A stretch of DNA of 64,000 nt from Kocuria carniphila (GTDB lineage Bacteria; Actinomycetota; Actinomycetes; Actinomycetales; Micrococcaceae), in NCBI RefSeq assembly GCF_004136555.1, contig NZ_NOIT01000002.1, forward strand, positions 1-64,000. The letters run 5' to 3'. This document shows positions 8,214 through 17,486 of the stretch, in pieces. Position 1 is the first letter of the stretch; every line of letters starts with the position of its first letter. Both the position numbers and the translations under genes were made by a program. The notes beneath the pieces were generated by a model. The model ran no database searches. It was not told the origin of the DNA and saw only the letters and a list, made by a program, of their open reading frames with translations.

Positions 8214-10079
8214 ATGGCTGACAACACCACTGCAAGCACCGAATCCACCGGACTCAACCAGGCTGTGCGTGAAGCGCTCGACAACGCACCGACCACGCAC
8301 CCGCGACTGCTGGAGTGGGTCCGTGAGATGGCCGAAATGACCCAACCGGACGCCATTCACTGGGCTGATGGTTCCGAAGAAGAGTGGAACAGGCTGACCA
8401 CGGAACTCGTGGACGCCGGAACCTTCGTTCGGTTGGACGAGGAGAAGTTCCCCAACTCCTTCGCTGCTTTCTCCGACCCGGACGACGTTGCTCGTGTCGA
8501 AGAGCGCACCTTCATCTGCACCAAGACGCCCAAGGGTGCCGGTCCCACCAACAACTGGGAAGACCCCGCGGTCATGAAGGAAACCCTGGTGAAGAAGTTC
8601 ACCGGTTCCATGCGCGGCCGCACCATGTACGTGATTCCGTTCGTCATGGGGAGCCTTGACGCGGAGGACCCCAAGTACGGCGTGGAAATCACCGACTCCG
8701 CCTATGTGGTGTGCTCCATGCGCATCATGGCCACCATTGGCACCCCCGTGCTGGACAAGATGACTCGCGACAACGCGTTCTTCGTGGAGGCCCTGCACTC
8801 CCTGGGTGCCCCGCTGGCGCCGGGCGAGGAAGATGTCCCCTGGCCCTGCAACCCGTCCAAGTACATTGTGCAGTTCCCCGAGGACCGCGCCATTTGGTCG
8901 TTTGGTTCCGGCTACGGCGGCAACGCGCTGCTCGGCAAGAAGTGCTACGCGCTGCGCATCGCTTCCGCGATTGCCCACGACGAGGGCTGGCTGGCGGAGC
9001 ACATGCTCATCCTGAAGGTCACCGACCCCGAGGGCGATTCCCGCTTCATTGCCGCGGCGTTCCCGTCGGCTTGCGGTAAGACCAACTTCGCGATGCTGGA
9101 ACCCACCATTGACGGCTGGAAGGCCGAGATGGTTGGTGACGACATCTCCTGGATCCGCTTCAGCAAGGACGGCCAGGCTCGCGTGGTCAACCCCGAGGCT
9201 GGTCTGTTCGGAGTTGCCCCGGGCACCGGTTGGTCCACCAACCCCAACGCCATGCGCGGTGTGGCACGGGGCAACACCATCTTCACCAACGTCGCGCTCA
9301 CCGACGACGGTGGCGTGTGGTGGGAAGGGATGACGGACGAGGTGCCCGAGCACCTCACCGACTGGAAGGGCAATGACTGGACCCCGGAGTCCGGCCGCCC
9401 GGCCGCCCACCCCAACTCCCGTTTCTGCACTCCCATCAAGCAGGTCGACATCCTCGCGGACGAGTACGACGATCCGGAAGGTGTGCCCCTGTCGGCCATC
9501 ATTTTCGGCGGTCGCCGTAAGACCACCGTGCCCCTGGTCTCCGAGTCCTTCGGCTGGGAACACGGCGTCTTCCAGGGCGCAACGCTGTCCTCCGAGACCA
9601 CTGCCGCCGCAAAGGGCGCCGTGGGCGTGGTGCGCCGCGACCCGATGGCCATGCTTCCGTTCATCGGCTACAACGCCAATGATTACCTGGAGCACTGGCT
9701 GGACACCGGTGCCCGCGTGGGTGAGGATGCCATGCCCAAGATCTACTACGTGAACTGGTTCCGTCGCACCGCTGACGGTGGCTTCGCGTGGCCCGGCTTC
9801 GGTGAGAACTCGCGCGTGGTCAAGTGGATCGTCGAGCGCCTCAAGGGCACCGCCGGTGGCCAGGAGACCCCCGTGGGCATCGTGCCCACCAAGGAGGACC
9901 TGGACCTCAGCGGCTTGGACATCTCGGATGACGAGTTGAACGCCGCGTTGCGCGTCGACAAGGACGAGTGGCTGGGCGAGCTGCCGGGCATCGATGAGTG
10001 GTTCCACAAGCTGGGCGATGTTCCGGAGGTCATCCTGGAACAGCGGGCCGGCCTGGAGGAGCGCCTCAAGAGCTCCTGA
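8214..10079 (+). CDS. pckG: Phosphoenolpyruvate carboxykinase (GTP)
   Basis: Gluconeogenic enzyme that converts oxaloacetate and GTP to PEP, CO2 and GDP. The 621-residue length is normal for the GTP class. The kinase-1a P-loop [10 protein letters not shown] begins near residue 283, and metal- and GTP-binding segments (GDDISW, NWFRR) are present. ATG 8214 is chosen over ATG 8208 because AGGAG (8201-8205) then has 8-nt spacing. It is monocistronic and ends at a strong hairpin. This is a standard actinobacterial gene. Confidence 0.98.
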   Translation: MADNTTASTESTGLNQAVREALDNAPTTHPRLLEWVREMAEMTQPDAIHWADGSEEEWNRLTTELVDAGTFVRLDEEKFPNSFAAFSDPDDVARVEERTFICTKTPKGAGPTNNWEDPAVMKETLVKKFTGSMRGRTMYVIPFVMGSLDAEDPKYGVEITDSAYVVCSMRIMATIGTPVLDKMTRDNAFFVEALHSLGAPLAPGEEDVPWPCNPSKYIVQFPEDRAIWSFGSGYGGNALLGKKCYALRIASAIAHDEGWLAEHMLILKVTDPEGDSRFIAAAFPSACGKTNFAMLEPTIDGWKAEMVGDDISWIRFSKDGQARVVNPEAGLFGVAPGTGWSTNPNAMRGVARGNTIFTNVALTDDGGVWWEGMTDEVPEHLTDWKGNDWTPESGRPAAHPNSRFCTPIKQVDILADEYDDPEGVPLSAIIFGGRRKTTVPLVSESFGWEHGVFQGATLSSETTAAAKGAVGVVRRDPMAMLPFIGYNANDYLEHWLDTGARVGEDAMPKIYYVNWFRRTADGGFAWPGFGENSRVVKWIVERLKGTAGGQETPVGIVPTKEDLDLSGLDISDDELNAALRVDKDEWLGELPGIDEWFHKLGDVPEVILEQRAGLEERLKSS

Positions 10080-10123
10080 CCTGCCCGGACACACCCAGCC
10101 GGCAAGTGTCCCCATATGTAGTG

Positions 10124-10166
10124 ACGCCGTGCACGCCATTCATGACTCGAGTGGCGTGCACGGCGT
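10124..10166 (+). terminator. Terminator of pckG
   Basis: A 15-bp perfect stem (ACGCCGTGCACGCCA / TGGCGTGCACGGCGT) with a 13-nt loop, followed by TT. Confidence 0.85.
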
Positions 10167-10265
10167 TTCCATGTGTGTTTTAGTTAGCTACTGTGCGGTC
10201 CGTTGGGGGAAATTCCGTCATGGAAGACAACGAGACCGGCCGGAATAGCAGGGGAGAGGCTGTCC

Positions 10266-11804
10266 TTGGAAAACATTGTGCAGGTCACCGGTCTGACCAA
10301 GAATCACGCTCATTTACGGGCTCTCAAAGGCATTGATCTCACGGTGGGGGCCGGGGAGATCGTGGGCCTGGTGGGGGAAAACGGTGCGGGTAAATCCACG
10401 CTGATCTCGCTGCTCGCCGGTGCCGCGAGACCCGATAAAGGCGCCATGACCCTGTGTGGGGACAACTTCGCCCCGCAGAATGAACAGGACGCCCGTTCAG
10501 CGGGCGTGGGAGCTGTTCAGCAGCGCTTCACGATGAACGGTTCGCTGACGGTGGCCGAAGCCATTGCTGGACTCGGACACGGCGCGCAGGGAGAACGTGA
10601 TGAGGTCCTGGAACGGGCACGAGAGGTGCTCCGAGACGCCGGCGTGGATCTTGATCCCGAAGCCCATATTTCCTCTCTGATGCGCGCCGAGAAGGCCCTG
10701 GTGGAGGTGCTGCGGGTGCGTATGGAGGATCCGCAGCTGGTGCTCATGGACGAGGTCGCCGCCACGTTCAACGACCACGAGGTGGCCACCGTTCACGCGA
10801 TCACCCGCCAGTTGGCCCGCCAGGGCCGCGGCGTCATCTACATCACGCACCGCATCGATGAGGTGCGCTCCTTGGCCGACCGCGTCGTCGTCATGCGGGA
10901 AGGTGCGATCAAGGAGGAGTTCGTACCGCGAGAGGTCGGTGCGGACCAGATCGTCTTTTCCATGCTGGAACGCGCGCTACCCGAGCGGGATCGCCCGGGA
11001 GGGCACGACCACGATGACGAGGCACTGTCCGTTCGTGGCTTGAGCACCGACGGTGGTCTGAGCAACGTGGACCTCACACTGCGGCGCGGAGAGGTTCTTG
11101 GCCTCACGGGCCTGCGCCGGGCCGGCATGAACGAGCTCGTGGGCGCCCTGGTGGGTGTGCATCCCGGCCAGTACGAGCATCTGCAGGTCTCGGGACGGGA
11201 CGTGAGCATCAGCTCCGCCCAGGACGCTGTGGAACTCGGGATCGGCTACCTGTCCGACAGCGATGACGAATTGAACGAGGCACACGAAGAGTCCGTGGCC
11301 CGCATGCTCCGTAACGACGACCCGGATCCGGACGCAGGCTTCATCCGGGAAGTCACCGCGTTGCGCGAGGTAGTTGCCCAGGTCAAGGCCCTGCACATCA
11401 AGACCCATGACATCCAAGGCCAGGTGGGCAAGCTGTCCGGCGGCGACCAGCAGAAGATCGCGCTGGCGCGTTGGATGAGCACGGACTGCGACATCCTGAT
11501 CCTCAACCACCCCACGCGCGGGATCGATGTGGGGGCCAAGGGCGACATCTACGACATGCTCACGGATCTGACATCCAAGGGCACATCCGTGCTGCTGATC
11601 TCCTCGGAGATGTCCGAGCTGCTGCAGTGGTGTCACCGGATCCTGGTCATGCGCGAGGGCCAGATCGTCAGCGAGCAGACGAATGATCAGGCCACCGAAG
11701 ACACCCTGATGGCCGCCGTGACCGGTCAGGAATTGCCCAGCCACGCCGTGCGCAAGCGTCACGTGGCCGACCACGCCCCGGCGGAGGCTCCCGCTCAGGA
11801 CTGA
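10266..11804 (+). CDS. Orphan RbsA/MglA-like double ABC ATPase with degraded second site
   Basis: 512 residues from TTG 10266 (GGGGAGAGG ribosome site 7 nt away). Two ABC domains are in tandem as in RbsA/MglA/Bmp-type importers. Domain 1 has intact Walker A (GENGAGKST, 37-45) and MDE at its Walker B near 160, but no LSGGQ-like signature. Domain 2 lacks GKST and has an intact LSGGDQQK near 389. Its Walker B reads ILNHPTRGID near 411, so the usual DE pair is replaced by NH. One composite ATP site (Walker A of domain 1 with signature of domain 2) could still work. No permease or binding-protein gene is adjacent, so the partner and substrate are unknown. Confidence 0.85.
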   Translation: MENIVQVTGLTKNHAHLRALKGIDLTVGAGEIVGLVGENGAGKSTLISLLAGAARPDKGAMTLCGDNFAPQNEQDARSAGVGAVQQRFTMNGSLTVAEAIAGLGHGAQGERDEVLERAREVLRDAGVDLDPEAHISSLMRAEKALVEVLRVRMEDPQLVLMDEVAATFNDHEVATVHAITRQLARQGRGVIYITHRIDEVRSLADRVVVMREGAIKEEFVPREVGADQIVFSMLERALPERDRPGGHDHDDEALSVRGLSTDGGLSNVDLTLRRGEVLGLTGLRRAGMNELVGALVGVHPGQYEHLQVSGRDVSISSAQDAVELGIGYLSDSDDELNEAHEESVARMLRNDDPDPDAGFIREVTALREVVAQVKALHIKTHDIQGQVGKLSGGDQQKIALARWMSTDCDILILNHPTRGIDVGAKGDIYDMLTDLTSKGTSVLLISSEMSELLQWCHRILVMREGQIVSEQTNDQATEDTLMAAVTGQELPSHAVRKRHVADHAPAEAPAQD

Positions 11805-12145
11805 CGTTCGGTCGGAATGCGAGTAGCCATTGGGATTGCGAGTAGCCATGGAGCGTCTCGGCCAGCTGTGACCATGCGCCAGTCCAGTTCTAGCTCCAGT
11901 TGCCGACGCCGCTGCCTCGCGTCGATCGTGTCGCGTCGCCTTGCACTTTGTGGGCCCTTAGAACCCTCCGATGCGTCGGAGGTGTCGGTGGAACCTCTTT
12001 TGCGCGTTGGAAGGGTTCTAGCGGAGCGTGAGGTGTATCGCGCAATTCTTCAGAAACCTGCGGCCCGCGCTCTTGAGCACGGGCCGCAGGTTTCTCTGTG
12101 AGTGCCCCGGGTGGCTGAACCCGGGTTCACCAATTCTGGGGTGGA
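11805..12145. other. Intergenic region with repeats and nested hairpins
   Basis: 341 nt without a convincing gene. It contains a 13-nt direct repeat TGCGAGTAGCCAT (copies start near 11819 and 11837). It also has a nested inverted repeat (TAGAACCCT 11959-11967 with AGGGTTCTA 12012-12020, enclosing CCTCCGA-TGCG-TCGGAGG) and a strong terminator. A 94-codon frame from 11817 is Ser/Arg-rich low complexity and looks non-coding. Confidence 0.5.
12052..12095. terminator. Bidirectional terminator between ABC ATPase and roadblock genes
   Basis: A 16-bp perfect stem (AGAAACCTGCGGCCCG with its complement) and a 12-nt loop, between two convergent genes. Confidence 0.85.
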
Positions 12146-12616
12146 TCAGACGGAAACGCGCTTGGACACCGTGTTGAGCTTGTGGCGCGCCAGGGCGAGG
12201 TTCGCGGTGTTGCGGTCCAGCACGAGGTACACGAACAGTCCGCTGGTCTCCTCGGTGTTGAGCACATTGATCAGGTGGTACTGGCTCTCGAGGGTGATCA
12301 TGATGTCTTCGATCTCGCCGCGAAGGTTGATGTCCTTCATGGTGCGCAGCTTGGCGCGCACCACGTTGGAGTTGCCAGCTGCGGCAACGTTGAGGTCGAA
12401 GCCGGGGTTGCCGCCGGAGGCGAGCGCCATACCGCTGGAAATATCCACCACGGCCGCGCCCGTGGCGCCCTCGATGCTCAGCAGTTCCTGGATGGAGTTG
12501 TCCAACTGGGATATATCGATTGTCTCCCTACTAGATGTTTGTGGTGCGTCGACAGGCGTCTGGGTGGGCCGGTCTTCGGCACGTGTCTTGCGAGAAGGCC
12601 ACAGTGAAAAGGCCAT
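12146..12616 (-). CDS. Roadblock/LC7-like domain protein
   Basis: About 156 residues from ATG 12616 (GGGGGA ribosome site). After a ~45-residue basic/Thr-rich N-terminus, the rest shows the alpha/beta pattern of roadblock/LC7 proteins. ELLSIEGATGAAVVDISSGMALAS is followed by helices and a C-terminal beta region ending LVLDRNTANLALARHKL. Bacterial roadblock proteins often regulate small GTPases (MglB-like) or sit in actinobacterial cvn-type operons. No GTPase gene is adjacent here. A -10-like TATACT at 12700-12705 on the minus strand fits its promoter. Confidence 0.65.
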   Translation of the reverse strand: MAFSLWPSRKTRAEDRPTQTPVDAPQTSSRETIDISQLDNSIQELLSIEGATGAAVVDISSGMALASGGNPGFDLNVAAAGNSNVVRAKLRTMKDINLRGEIEDIMITLESQYHLINVLNTEETSGLFVYLVLDRNTANLALARHKLNTVSKRVSV

Positions 12617-12795
12617 GACCTGAATCCCCCTACGTGAATTGGTTCTAGCCCGCTGTCGCACCCCTGGGCCCCCAAAGCCCGGGGGGTCACAGCTTTCCCA
12701 GTATAGGAGCGGGTCACTGGGCCACCCAGGGAAAAACACAAGTGTGGACCACGGCGCAATGAGGTGTCAGGCAAAGGGGGGGACGGGCACGTGAG

Positions 12796-12824
12796 GTGGA
12801 ATTTTCCACAGTAAGTAACAGTTA
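12796..12824. promoter_or_regulatory. Two short palindromes upstream of nsrR
   Basis: GTGGAA-TT-TTCCAC (12796-12809) and TAAC-A-GTTA (12816-12824) lie 52-80 nt before the nsrR start. They are candidate sites for NsrR or another regulator. No confident match to a known NsrR box. Confidence 0.35.
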
Positions 12825-12876
12825 TTCCTAGGTTGGCAGCGTTTAATGAATCCATCACCACAGAAGGGGCCGAATC

Positions 12877-13338
12877 GTGAAGCTGACTGCTTTTTCTGAC
12901 ATCGCCCTGCGCGTGCTCCTATTGATGGGCGGGCTGCCTGGGGGCACCCTGCTGTCAACTCAGCGGATCGCCGAGGGTGTCGGAGCCCCTTATCACCACG
13001 TGACCAAGACCGTGGCCAAACTGCGCTCCATGGGGCTGCTCGCCTCTCAGCGCGGGCGAGCCGGCGGAGTGATCCTGACGGAATCCGGACTTGCCGCGAG
13101 TCTGGGGTCCGTGCTGCGAGAGCTCGAGGCCAACACCGCCATTGTCGAGTGTGAAGCGGATGAGACTTCATGCCCGCTCAATCACGGGTGCAAGCTTCGC
13201 GGGGCCCTTGCCCGGGCACGGGAGGCCTTCTACCGCGAGTTGGACGGCGTCACCATCGCCGATCTCGTCAACGAGCGCCAGGTCGGCAGGGTGGCGGTCA
13301 CCATCGGTCTGGTTCCGCCGAGTGACGCCTTCGCTTGA
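12877..13338 (+). CDS. nsrR: Rrf2-family nitric-oxide-sensing repressor NsrR
   Basis: 153 residues from GTG 12877 (GAAGGGG ribosome site). An Rrf2 winged helix sits at the N-terminus (KLTAFSDIALRVLL, HHVTKTVAKL, GRAGGVIL). A three-cysteine cluster around residues 90-105 (C-x7-C-x5-C) matches the Fe-S ligands of NsrR. NsrR senses NO through its Fe-S cluster and represses NO-detoxification genes. The hmp gene begins 67 nt downstream on the same strand, which strongly supports this identity over IscR or RirA. Confidence 0.92.
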   Translation: MKLTAFSDIALRVLLLMGGLPGGTLLSTQRIAEGVGAPYHHVTKTVAKLRSMGLLASQRGRAGGVILTESGLAASLGSVLRELEANTAIVECEADETSCPLNHGCKLRGALARAREAFYRELDGVTIADLVNERQVGRVAVTIGLVPPSDAFA

Positions 13339-13354
13339 GAGCTACATTACTTGT

Positions 13355-13370
13355 ATCTGGGATGCTAGAT
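13355..13370 (+). promoter_or_regulatory. Inverted repeat between nsrR and hmp
   Basis: ATCT-N8-AGAT lies about 35 nt before the hmp start in the only space available for an hmp promoter. It is a candidate operator for NsrR. The arms are short. Confidence 0.35.
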
Positions 13371-13405
13371 TTCATAGCGCAAGGTTTCCAACCTAAGGAG
13401 CAGCC

Positions 13406-14596
13406 GTGCTGTCCGAGAAGTCTCGTCCCGTTATTGAGCAAACCATTGGCGTGATCGCAGAGCGGATCCCCGCGATCACCCCCGAGTTCTACAAGTCCAT
13501 GTTCAACGCCCGCCCCGATCTGTTGGACGGCATGTTCAGCCGGTCCAACCAGAAGAACGGTACGCAGCCCCAGGCGCTGGCCGGTTCCATTGCGGCCTTC
13601 GCGTCCCACCTGCTGAACAACCCGGATTCCTACCCGGACGAGGTACTCTCTCGCGTGGCTCACAAGCACGCGTCCCTGGGCCTGCTGCCCGAGGAGTACC
13701 CCACCGTTCACGAGCACCTGTTCGGGGCCATCGCCGCTGATCTCGGCGACGCCGCGACCCCCGAGGTCGTTGCCGCGTGGGACGAGGTCTACTGGCTCAT
13801 GGCGGACGCCCTGATCAAGCTCGAAAAGGGCCTCTATGGTCAGCAGGCGAACGACGTAATGTTCGCGCCGTTCACGCTGATCTCCAAGGAAGACATCGCA
13901 GAAGGCGTTGTGGCCTTCGAGTTCGAACCCGCGGACGACACCCCGCTGACCCGCTCGATCCCCGGCCAGTACGTGACCATTCAGGTCAAGGTCAAGGACG
14001 GCATCCGTCAGCCTCGCCAGTTCACCCTGGTTCCTTCGCCGGAGGGTCACCGCCGCGTGGTGATCCGTAAGGATCCCCAGGGTGAGGTCACGCCCATCCT
14101 GCACGAGGACATCAACGAGGGCGACGTCCTCGAGATCTCCAATCCCTACGGTGATGTGGTCTTGGACGAAGGCCACGGTTCTCTCGTGCTGGCCTCCGCC
14201 GGGATCGGCACCACCCCGATCGTGGCGTTCCTGGATCGACTGGCCAAGGAAGGTTCCCAGCGCAAGGTCACCGTGCTGCACGCGGACCACTCCAAGGATC
14301 GCTGGCCGGGTCGTCAGATCATGGAGCGCCTCGTGGACAGCTTGCCCAATGCCACGATGATCACCTGGATGGAGACCCCCGGAGATGGCGATTACGAGGG
14401 CTTCATGAACGTTTCGGAGGTGGACCTGGACGTCGATCAGGACACCACCGCGTTCATGTGCGGCCCCCTGCCCTTCATGAAGGGGTTGCGCTCGCAGCTC
14501 ATCGAAAAGGGCGTTCCGGGCCGGAACATCCACTACGAAATCTTCGGTCCCGACCAGTGGATGCTCCACGACGAGGCCCGCAAGGCCGATTCCTGA
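13406..14596 (+). CDS. hmp: Flavohemoglobin, nitric oxide dioxygenase
   Basis: 396 residues, normal for the family. An N-terminal globin domain (about 1-140) has proximal and distal haem segments (VAHKHASLGLLPEEYPTV). An FAD-binding domain (RQFTLV) follows, then an NAD-binding domain (LASAGIGTTPIVAFLD) ending in MCGPLPFM. It oxidises NO to nitrate with NADPH and O2. The start is GTG with TAAGGAG 5 nt upstream. Placement directly behind nsrR fits NO-induced expression. Confidence 0.97.
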   Translation: MLSEKSRPVIEQTIGVIAERIPAITPEFYKSMFNARPDLLDGMFSRSNQKNGTQPQALAGSIAAFASHLLNNPDSYPDEVLSRVAHKHASLGLLPEEYPTVHEHLFGAIAADLGDAATPEVVAAWDEVYWLMADALIKLEKGLYGQQANDVMFAPFTLISKEDIAEGVVAFEFEPADDTPLTRSIPGQYVTIQVKVKDGIRQPRQFTLVPSPEGHRRVVIRKDPQGEVTPILHEDINEGDVLEISNPYGDVVLDEGHGSLVLASAGIGTTPIVAFLDRLAKEGSQRKVTVLHADHSKDRWPGRQIMERLVDSLPNATMITWMETPGDGDYEGFMNVSEVDLDVDQDTTAFMCGPLPFMKGLRSQLIEKGVPGRNIHYEIFGPDQWMLHDEARKADS

Positions 14597-14633
14597 GCCT
14601 CAGCTGGTTGTTCTGATACCTAGCATCACGGAC

Positions 14634-14669
14634 GACGGCGCCGCACGAGAATTCTCGTGCGGCGCCGTC
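14634..14669. terminator. Bidirectional terminator between hmp and manB
   Basis: A 36-nt perfect palindrome starting GACGGCGCCGCACGAG, between convergent genes. Its upstream edge (GACGACGGCGCC) is a variant of the recurrent 11-mer. Confidence 0.8.
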
Positions 14670-14694
14670 GGCGTCAAGACAGTGGGCGCGAGCG

Positions 14695-16104
14695 TCAGCC
14701 CTGTCTTACCAGGCCAAGCGCGGTGTCACGCACGCGCTCCATGGTGGCGGTGTCCGGAGCCTCCACGTTCAGACGCAGGAACGGCTCGGTGTTGGAGGGG
14801 CGCAGATTGAACCACCAGCCCTCGCCCGGGTGCGTGAAGGTGGTGCCGTCCATGTCCTCGACCGTGACGGCCGGATCCTGCTCGGCGTAGTAGGCCCGCA
14901 CGCGATCCACGGCGGCTGCTTTGTCCTCGATCTCGGAGTTGATCTCCCCGGAAGCGACGTACGGATCGTAGCGTTCCATTAGGTCGCTGAGCGTGCCCTG
15001 CTGCTCGCCGAGTGCGGCCAGCACGTGCATGGCCGCGAGCATCCCGGTGTCCGCGTTGTAGAAGTCCTTGAAGTAGTAGTGAGCGGAGTGCTCACCGCCG
15101 AACACGGCCTTCTCCGAAGCCATCACGGCCTTGATGAACGAGTGGCCCACGCGCGTGCGCACCGCGCGACCGCCACTGGCCTCCACCAGCTCCGGCACGG
15201 CCTTGGACGTAATCAAGTTGTGGATGACCACGGGCTGCTCGTTGCCCTCTGCCTGGGCGCGAGCGATCTCGCGCTCGGCCACGATGGCCGCAATCGCCGA
15301 CGGCGACACGGGCTCGCCGCGCTCGTCCACCACGAAGCAACGGTCCGCGTCTCCGTCGAAGGCCAAACCGATGTCCGCGCCGTGTTCACGCACGGCGGCC
15401 TGCAGGTCCACCAAGTTGGCGGGCTCGAGCGGATTGGCGGGGTGATTGGGGAAAGTGCCGTCCAATTCGAAGTAGAGGGGCACGATCGTCAGGGGGAGCG
15501 CCTCGAGCTCGGCATCGCCAAGGACGGCGGGGGTCGTGAGACCGGCCATGCCGTTGCCTGCGTCCACGACGACCTTGAGCGGACGGATCTCGCTGAGGTC
15601 CACCAGGTCACGGAGGTAACGGGCGTAGTCGGCCAGCACATCTCGGCTGGTTTCAGTGCCCTGCTGCTCGGCCTGCGGAATCTCACCCGAATCCAGGTAC
15701 TGCTGCGCGAGGTCGCGGATCTCGTACAACCCGGTGTCCGAGGACACCGGGACGGCTCCAGCCATGGACATCTTGATGCCGTTGTAGGCGGCGGGATTGT
15801 GGCTCGCCGTGAAGGTCACGCCCGCGCAGTTGAGCGTGCCGCACGCGAAGTACAACTCGTCGGTGGAGATGTTGCCGATCTTGATCACATCCGCGCCGCG
15901 CATCATGGCGCCCTGCGCGAATGCATCGATGAACTCGGGGGATGAGGGTCGCATGTCACCGCCCACGGCCACGGTGGTTCCGGCCAGGTCGAGCACATCG
16001 ACATAGGCCGCACCGGTGGCCCGCACGCTGTCCGCAGTGATGGTGGAGCCCACAATGCCGCGCACGTCGTAGGCCTTGAATGAGGAAGAAAGATCTATGG
16101 TCAC
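14695..16104 (-). CDS. manB: Phosphomannomutase/phosphoglucomutase
   Basis: 469 residues. The alpha-D-phosphohexomutase fold has an N-terminal KAYDVRGI segment and the phosphoserine loop TASHNPAAYNG near residue 100. The metal-binding DGDADR loop and a C-terminal RPSNTEPFLRL phosphate-binding loop are also present. It interconverts mannose-6-P/1-P (and possibly glucose phosphates) for GDP-mannose supply. The GTG at 16104 is preceded by TAGAAT 8 nt away with no ribosome site, so the message is probably leaderless. It is divergent from manA, the preceding step of the pathway. Confidence 0.93.
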   Translation of the reverse strand: MTIDLSSSFKAYDVRGIVGSTITADSVRATGAAYVDVLDLAGTTVAVGGDMRPSSPEFIDAFAQGAMMRGADVIKIGNISTDELYFACGTLNCAGVTFTASHNPAAYNGIKMSMAGAVPVSSDTGLYEIRDLAQQYLDSGEIPQAEQQGTETSRDVLADYARYLRDLVDLSEIRPLKVVVDAGNGMAGLTTPAVLGDAELEALPLTIVPLYFELDGTFPNHPANPLEPANLVDLQAAVREHGADIGLAFDGDADRCFVVDERGEPVSPSAIAAIVAEREIARAQAEGNEQPVVIHNLITSKAVPELVEASGGRAVRTRVGHSFIKAVMASEKAVFGGEHSAHYYFKDFYNADTGMLAAMHVLAALGEQQGTLSDLMERYDPYVASGEINSEIEDKAAAVDRVRAYYAEQDPAVTVEDMDGTTFTHPGEGWWFNLRPSNTEPFLRLNVEAPDTATMERVRDTALGLVRQG

Positions 16105-16112
16105 AAGGCCGA

Positions 16113-16118
16113 ATTCTA
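16113..16118 (-). promoter_or_regulatory. Leaderless -10 box of manB
   Basis: TAGAAT (minus strand) lies 8 nt before the GTG start of manB. Confidence 0.5.
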
Positions 16119-16187
16119 CGTGAGACGTTCCAAGGAGCGGACGAGGTCCACACGAATCCTCAAGCGCTCTGTGGTTGGATGAACTGC

Positions 16188-17384
16188 ATGGCAGAGTTCT
16201 TTCGGATGGACAATCCGATTCAGAATTACGCATGGGGCTCACGATCGGTTCTGGCCACCATGCAGGGTAGGCCTGTCCCCAGCGAGCAGCCGGAGGCCGA
16301 GCTGTGGATGGGTGCTCACCCTAGCGCGCCCTCCCGAATTGACATGGGCGAACACTCCCAGAGCCTTGCTGAAGTCCTACCCGATCTCCCGTTCCTGCTC
16401 AAGATTCTGGCCATTGCGGCGCCTCTCTCAATTCAGGTCCACCCCTCGACTCGGCAGGCACAAACGGGATTCTCGCGGGACAACGAGCGGCAGGTTCCGC
16501 TGGATTCTCCGAACCGTAATTACAAGGACGACCGCGCCAAGCCGGAAACTGTGGTGGCGCTCACCAGCATGTGGGTTCTCGCGGGGCAACAATCCGGTGC
16601 TGAACTGCGTGAACTTGCTCACGAACTGCGCCTGGACTGGCTCGCGTGGGCGGCCAATCAGCCCTCGGCGCTGCGGGCGGCACTGACCTTGTCGGGAGAG
16701 GATGCGGCGGATTCCATCCGGGCGTGTGTGCGTGCGGCCGCGCGGCTGCGCCGGACCCGGTTGGCGCACCTGCCCGAGGCCGATGACGACTACGTGACCC
16801 TGTGCCCCAAGGCCACGCCGCTGGAACGTGCGGTCTATCTGATCGAGTTGCTCGATCATCACTATCCGGGGGACCCGGGAATGCTCGTGGCCCTGTGCAT
16901 GAACCTGGTGCATCTGTACCCGGGGCAGGCGATGCACACCCCGCCCCAGCAGTTGCATGCTTACATGTCCGGGACGGCCGTGGAGATCATGGGGTGTTCG
17001 GACAATGTGCTGCGCGCGGGTCTGACCGAGAAGCACATGGACGTACCCGAGCTGTTGTCCGTGTTGGCACCGCAACAAGCACCGATCGACATCCTGGATC
17101 CTGATTTCAGCCCGGACGGCTCGGTCGACTATCCCTTGTGGGATGCCAACCTGAGCCTGGTGGCATTCCAGGTGCATCGCAAGCATTCGCTTCGCCGTTG
17201 GATCAGGGGTACCTCCGTGGTGCTGGTGGCGGAGGGGCGTGTCACCGCGACGATCCCAGAACGGAGTGCCCGGACCCACGAAATCCCGGCGGGACATTCG
17301 TTGCTGTACTCCGGTGAACCCGGGTTCGTGGAGTTCGATGGCGAGGGTCTGGTGTTCGTGGTCACGGGCAGCGTGGCGCACTAA
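16188..17384 (+). CDS. manA: Mannose-6-phosphate isomerase, class I
   Basis: 398 residues. It shows the N-terminal NPIQNYAWGSR motif, zinc-ligand region (SIQVHPS, KPETVVALT) and the substrate-binding HLYPGQAMHTPPQQLHAY stretch typical of class I enzymes. It interconverts fructose-6-P and mannose-6-P. ATG 16188 is favoured, with ATG 16179 and ATG 16206 as alternatives. No strong ribosome site is visible. It is head-to-head with manB, and together they feed mannose-1-P synthesis for cell-wall glycans. Confidence 0.93.
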   Translation: MAEFFRMDNPIQNYAWGSRSVLATMQGRPVPSEQPEAELWMGAHPSAPSRIDMGEHSQSLAEVLPDLPFLLKILAIAAPLSIQVHPSTRQAQTGFSRDNERQVPLDSPNRNYKDDRAKPETVVALTSMWVLAGQQSGAELRELAHELRLDWLAWAANQPSALRAALTLSGEDAADSIRACVRAAARLRRTRLAHLPEADDDYVTLCPKATPLERAVYLIELLDHHYPGDPGMLVALCMNLVHLYPGQAMHTPPQQLHAYMSGTAVEIMGCSDNVLRAGLTEKHMDVPELLSVLAPQQAPIDILDPDFSPDGSVDYPLWDANLSLVAFQVHRKHSLRRWIRGTSVVLVAEGRVTATIPERSARTHEIPAGHSLLYSGEPGFVEFDGEGLVFVVTGSVAH

Positions 17385-17419
17385 CGCGGGAGACTCCACC
17401 CCTTAAGGGGTGCCCCGCG
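17385..17419 (+). terminator. Hairpin after manA
   Basis: Inner CACCCC-TTAA-GGGGTG is flanked by CGCGGG/CCCGCG. It begins right after the manA stop. Confidence 0.55.
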
Positions 17420-17432
17420 CTCCAGGGATGAC

Positions 17433-17462
17433 GTTAAATGGGAAGTAGGCGTACTATTTAAC
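17433..17462 (+). promoter_or_regulatory. Operator candidate of the TetR operon
   Basis: GTTAAAT (17433-17439) and ATTTAAC (17456-17462) form perfect 7-bp arms 16 nt apart, ending 24 nt before the tetR start. This is the usual position for a TetR self-operator. Confidence 0.5.
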
Positions 17463-17486
17463 TTCTCATCGGATTTGGAGACTCCC

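Noticed and set aside
8211-10139. 642-codon open frame antisense to pckG
   Set aside because: Mirror of strong codon bias in pckG. The sequence is His/Gly/Val low complexity with no motif or ribosome site.
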